A stretch of 63,788 bases of DNA, from NCBI GenBank assembly GCA_017938435.1, contig JAGBBO010000027.1:66264-130051 (forward strand), read 5' to 3'. The position numbers and the translations under genes are program-made. This document shows, in pieces, positions 62,110-63,788 of the stretch (positions are counted from its first letter, which is position 1; every line of letters begins with the position of its first letter). The notes beneath the pieces are model-generated. The model saw only the letters and a list, made by a program, of their open reading frames with translations, had not been told where the DNA came from and ran no database searches. The DNA comes from Alphaproteobacteria bacterium (GTDB lineage Bacteria; Pseudomonadota; Alphaproteobacteria; Rs-D84; CACZYB01).

Positions 62110-63198
62110 TTGAGAAAATATTACTTAGCTTTGTTATTAAGTCTATTTTCACTTAATACCTTTGCAAATTGTCCTGATTGGGTAGAGAAAGATATGCAAG
62201 GAGAGAAATGTTCAAAAGCGTTCAAAAATATGGAAGAAGTTTTTTTACAAGAGCAATCTGTTTATTGTCCATCATTGGAATGGATTATTGATTCTTTTGA
62301 AGAATATAAACAAACAGTGGATGATATGAAATCTTGTCTTCGTAATCGTGAATTGTTTGAAGCTCTTCATAAGGGAAAATCAAGAAGAAAGAAAAATGGT
62401 GATGCGAAAAATGGAGAAGGCAAAAATGATGATAAATATAAAAAATGTGTAAGTGATATTGGCTATGCTTCTGTTGGTATAGAGAAAGGTGTATTCGGAA
62501 TGTCATCAGGATATTACCTTGTTTTTGATAGTGGAAATAATCGTGATTTGGTAAAAAGTTCTTTCCGTAATAGAGGAATTTCAACAATGTCAAAAAGTAT
62601 TTGTTCCGAGTTATCAAAGGAAGAAAATTATGCTGACTATAGTGATGTTGTAAGTAAAGCTAAAAGTCCAAAATTTATTTCCTGTGAGGCTGATACTTCT
62701 TTATGTAATGAAAAAAAGTTTATTGTTGCAATTGGTCCATTCTCATCAAGTAGTAATAGTTTTGGTGCAATTGATGTTGTTAATATTGATTCGTCAAGAC
62801 AATCTACAGATTGTAAAGATAATATGCAGAAAATTTATGATGTAGGTTATTCTGCAGTAAAATCGTGTAGTTTGACAGGGATAGATTGTTCAAACGATGG
62901 TGTTTGTACTTGTGGCCGTAAAAAATTTAAAGTTAATGATAATTGTTCTGTTACTGATTTAACTTCTTCAAATGATACACAGACTCAATCTTCTCCTAAA
63001 TCAACAGAAGAAAGCAGTAGTGGTCCATGTGCAAATGATAGAGAAAAAATTAAAGAAACTATGTTAAATTATAAAAAGTGTTGGGTCGATGATGTGCAAG
63101 GTAATCCTGAAGAACATAGTTTTGATTGTATTTCCACTTCTGGAAAAATTCGAAAATTTAAAATTAATAATGATTGTTCTGTTACACAAATTAATTAA
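62110..63198 (+). CDS. Secreted Cys-containing protein, unknown
   Basis: 362 aa. TTG start with GGAG (62099-62102); signal peptide ends near LNTFAN. The mature part has many Cys, a Lys/Gly/Asp-rich stretch near 100, two similar C-terminal segments (CSLTGIDCSNDGVCTCGRKKFKVNDNCSVTDL and the last CISTSGKIRKFKINNDCSVTQI) that look like a duplication of a small Cys module, and a Ser/Thr-rich linker between them. Not recognised. Upstream of the cut surface-protein gene. Confidence 0.68.
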   Translation: MRKYYLALLLSLFSLNTFANCPDWVEKDMQGEKCSKAFKNMEEVFLQEQSVYCPSLEWIIDSFEEYKQTVDDMKSCLRNRELFEALHKGKSRRKKNGDAKNGEGKNDDKYKKCVSDIGYASVGIEKGVFGMSSGYYLVFDSGNNRDLVKSSFRNRGISTMSKSICSELSKEENYADYSDVVSKAKSPKFISCEADTSLCNEKKFIVAIGPFSSSSNSFGAIDVVNIDSSRQSTDCKDNMQKIYDVGYSAVKSCSLTGIDCSNDGVCTCGRKKFKVNDNCSVTDLTSSNDTQTQSSPKSTEESSSGPCANDREKIKETMLNYKKCWVDDVQGNPEEHSFDCISTSGKIRKFKINNDCSVTQIN

Positions 63199-63207
63199 GG
63201 AATAAAA

Positions 63208-63788
63208 ATGTTTAAAAAAGTTTCTATTTTTAGTTTAATATTTGCACTTTCAATTGAATCTGGAATTGCATTTTCAAAACCATCAAGGAAACGTGCTGGA
63301 TCAAGTAAGAAGAGATTTTCTGCAACAGCAAAAAAATCTAAAAAATCAAAAAATAATATACCGGAGCAAACTCCAGAAATTAAAAATGAAGTGGAAAAAC
63401 AGCCAGAGGTTATTCCTGCACAGACTGAACCTACTTCTGTACCTGTTCCTGTGATTGAAACAAAAATTATTGATAATAGTGTAACAAATGATTTGGATGC
63501 AATAAAATCTGTTGTAAGTGAAGAAATTAATGCAAATAATAATCTTCTTGCTTCTATAAATGCAAGTGAAAAACAAGAAAAGAAGGAAAGTGAAGAGTTG
63601 GTTAGGGCAAAAGCAACACTTTCTCAAAAAATTGATGAAGTTCGTAGTGAATGTTCTGGAATTAAATCAAATCTTGATACAATATTTGGTTTAAGTGTTG
63701 CAACTACTGTTTCAAGTGGTTTGGGAACATTGGCTGCCGGCGGTGCTTTGGGTGTTGGTATTGCAAAAAGTGTTACCGATAAAAAAAT
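63208..63788 (+). CDS. Secreted surface protein sharing the ECSGI domain, cut by the window end
   Basis: At least 193 codons, open to the end. ATG with AAGGA upstream. Signal peptide ending near ESGIAFS, a very basic Lys/Arg/Ser tract, a Pro/Glu linker, a coiled coil (about 90-150), then VRSECSGIKSNLDTIFGLSVATTVSSGLGTLAAGG. This last block matches the protein at 33981 (VSAECSGI...ATVSGGIAGLAGAGA), so both belong to one lineage-specific family. Missing the rest. Confidence 0.78.
   Translation, partial: MFKKVSIFSLIFALSIESGIAFSKPSRKRAGSSKKRFSATAKKSKKSKNNIPEQTPEIKNEVEKQPEVIPAQTEPTSVPVPVIETKIIDNSVTNDLDAIKSVVSEEINANNNLLASINASEKQEKKESEELVRAKATLSQKIDEVRSECSGIKSNLDTIFGLSVATTVSSGLGTLAAGGALGVGIAKSVTDKK

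Overview
The window is AT-rich chromosomal DNA from a Gram-negative bacterium, most likely an uncultured, anaerobic, host-associated alphaproteobacterium. Evidence for Alphaproteobacteria: a DksA with a single cysteine in place of the four-cysteine zinc finger, an alphaproteobacterial-style ExbB/OmpA pair, a SAM-II-type riboswitch, and an RpoH-like promoter (CTTG plus CTATCT) before grpE. Pal, CpoB, LolA, Lnt, MlaD, WaaA and beta-barrel proteins show an LPS-bearing outer membrane. A full-length pyruvate:ferredoxin oxidoreductase points to an anaerobic or fermentative life. The lineage call is inference; no search was run.

Layout. 0-10 kb: dksA; the minus-strand rsh-recN-pepA operon; the divergent glycyl-tRNA synthetase (single-chain type)-mlaD-ybeY-lnt operon. 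10-14 kb: a membrane coiled-coil protein and a four-gene operon in which a MotA/TolQ/ExbB-like channel and an OmpA/MotB-like protein flank two unrecognised small proteins. 14-23 kb: pal, cpoB, a degenerate uracil-DNA-glycosylase-like gene, thrS, folD with a class A PBP, grpE (with a Cys/His-rich head)-yraN, and two related beta-barrel proteins. 23-28 kb: a frameshifted Cys-rich surface protein with 48-bp repeats, a DUF5131 protein with a thioredoxin-like protein, and an acidic LysM protein. 28-34 kb: tRNA-Arg(CCU) followed by an island-like accessory stretch (excisionase-like HTH, YolD-like remnant, MORN/YwqK lipoprotein, degenerate pyrophosphatase-like protein, large orphan), then a SAM-II riboswitch with a short metK, and another orphan. 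34-42 kb: a second Cys-rich repeat surface protein, secG, a lipoprotein, a DUF4422 transferase, waaA with a DUF374 acyltransferase and an MscS channel, and a small phage-like regulatory locus (two short genes, a palindromic operator, a divergent HTH gene). 42-54 kb: SPOR protein, tatA, ftsK, lolA, tsaE, an orphan with Ig-like repeats, gyrA, tatB, tatC and an NlpD-like LysM/M23 lipoprotein. 54-63.8 kb: nifJ and rho (minus strand), tandem sugar nucleotidyltransferases, recR, and two secreted proteins. The last is cut by the window edge and shares a domain with the surface protein at 34-35 kb.

The genes are mostly housekeeping: envelope building, stringent response, DNA topology and repair, and protein export. 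The novelty lies in the four-gene ExbB/OmpA operon, the Cys-rich surface-protein family with a likely frame switch, the tRNA-linked island, the GrpE metal-binding-like extension, and the palindrome-controlled HTH locus. Several genes use TTG or GTG starts that only the Shine-Dalgarno position reveals, so simple longest-ORF starts are often wrong here.
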